64,000 nt of DNA, taken from assembly GCF_029210495.1 (NCBI RefSeq), contig NZ_JARGDK010000013.1:1-64000 (forward strand), written 5' to 3'. The DNA is from Pseudothioclava nitratireducens (GTDB lineage: Bacteria; Pseudomonadota; Alphaproteobacteria; Rhodobacterales; Rhodobacteraceae). Below are positions 63,517 to 64,000 of the stretch, one piece after another. The notes under the pieces were generated by a model. It did not search any database, was not told the DNA's origin, and was given only the letters and a program-made list of their open reading frames with translations. Made by a program: the position numbers and the translations under genes. The number at the start of each line of letters is the position of its first letter. Positions within the stretch are counted from its first letter, which is position 1.

Positions 63517-63604
63517 TCATTTAGGCGTGAGGCCCCGCCTTGCCTTGGCAATAGGCACATTTCCGCGCGCCTCCCGCGAGGGTTGAGCCATGTCATTTAG
63601 GCGT
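63517..63604. repeat. 12-bp direct repeat upstream of the phasin gene
   Basis: TCATTTAGGCGT occurs at 63517-63528 and again at 63593-63604, 76 bases apart, in the 173-base region before the phasin start. It could mark regulator sites, but no family is recognised. Confidence 0.4.
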
Positions 63605-63672
63605 CGCGGTGCGCGTGCTACGGTTTCTGGGCGCGTTCGTGGGGTGTTCTGATCGTTGAGGAGGACGGCAAA

Positions 63673-64000
63673 ATGGCGACGAAAAAGACGAAGGATGCAG
63701 AGGCGATGCAGGCAATCGACGGGATGGCCATGCTGATGGGGCCGCAGCTTCGGATGGCCGAGGCCATGCTGACGCAACAGATCGAGTTGCTCGATTTTCT
63801 CAAGAGCCGGTTCGAGCGTGACCGCAAGATGCTCTCGGACCTGTCGCGCACCAAGGACCCGAATACGGCGATGTCGCTCTGGGGCGATTTCTGGCAGAGC
63901 GCGATGTCGGATTATGCGATGGAAAGCTCGAAGCTGATGGCGTCGATGCAAGGCGTCGGAGAAGCGGCGATGAGCAGCCTCAAGCCCGATGACTCGGACG
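63673..64000 (+). CDS. Phasin-family protein, partial
   Basis: The open frame runs from the ATG at 63673 (MATKKTKDAEAMQAIDGMAM) to the window edge, 109 codons so far. The amphipathic, Met- and Glu-rich helical pattern and DPNTAMSLWGDFWQSAMSDYAMESSKL are typical of phasins coating polyhydroxyalkanoate granules. GGAGGA precedes the start. The 3' end is outside the window. Confidence 0.8.
   Translation, partial: MATKKTKDAEAMQAIDGMAMLMGPQLRMAEAMLTQQIELLDFLKSRFERDRKMLSDLSRTKDPNTAMSLWGDFWQSAMSDYAMESSKLMASMQGVGEAAMSSLKPDDSD

Overview
The window is high-GC DNA from an alphaproteobacterium, most likely of the Rhodobacteraceae. Supporting signs are a pdhA-pdhB-pdhC operon whose E1 beta subunit carries a lipoyl domain, a three-cysteine NsrR with a likely FnrL site, a succinoglycan-like exo locus, a phasin, and very dense gene packing with many ATGA start/stop overlaps. 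I see no tRNA, rRNA, CRISPR array, transposase or prophage. No stretch longer than 300 bases lacks a gene.

Positions 1-34100 are mostly housekeeping: pyruvate dehydrogenase, FtsB, class I aldolase, phosphoglycerate kinase, two overlapping cyclophilins (one cytoplasmic, one exported), TyrRS, AnmK, enolase, SelO, a nucleoside hydrolase, an iron-type binding protein, an ABC-F ATPase and Ndk. A nitrosative/low-oxygen block follows (nsrR, a divergent SLAC1/TehA-type channel, a di-heme cytochrome c peroxidase) with FNR- and NsrR-like sites. After it come an agmatinase-family hydrolase, DUF1499, DUF475, a glutamate-synthase-like flavoprotein and Tex.

Positions 34100-60025 form a surface-polysaccharide island. 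It holds two sulfotransferases, several glycosyltransferases, a flippase broken by a perfect 29-bp tandem duplication, exoY, an exoF-like export gene, and a long minus-strand operon (exoK-like GH16, exoQ-like polymerase, three glycosyltransferases including an exoA-like one, the exoP-like co-polymerase/tyrosine kinase, and a small membrane protein).

Inserted between the exoY-exoF pair and the exoP operon is the most interesting element, a complete lasso-peptide (RiPP) cassette at 42108-50337. It has a 47-residue precursor at 44561, too short for ordinary gene callers, with a canonical leader, a Gly1-Asp9 ring prediction and a C-terminal Ser. The precursor is followed by a PqqD-like recognition element (B1), leader peptidase (B2), asparagine-synthetase-like cyclase (C), an HPr-kinase-like protein and an ABC exporter, all five overlapping by ATGA. 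A nucleotidyltransferase and a GT2 glycosyltransferase are transcribed divergently. This gene set predicts a lasso peptide phosphorylated, and perhaps further decorated, on its C-terminal Ser, as in the paeninodin/pseudomycoidin type.

Positions 60025-64000 hold a UspA-BCCT transporter pair, a decayed aroQ remnant, an exported thioredoxin-like protein and the 5' part of a phasin gene cut by the window edge.
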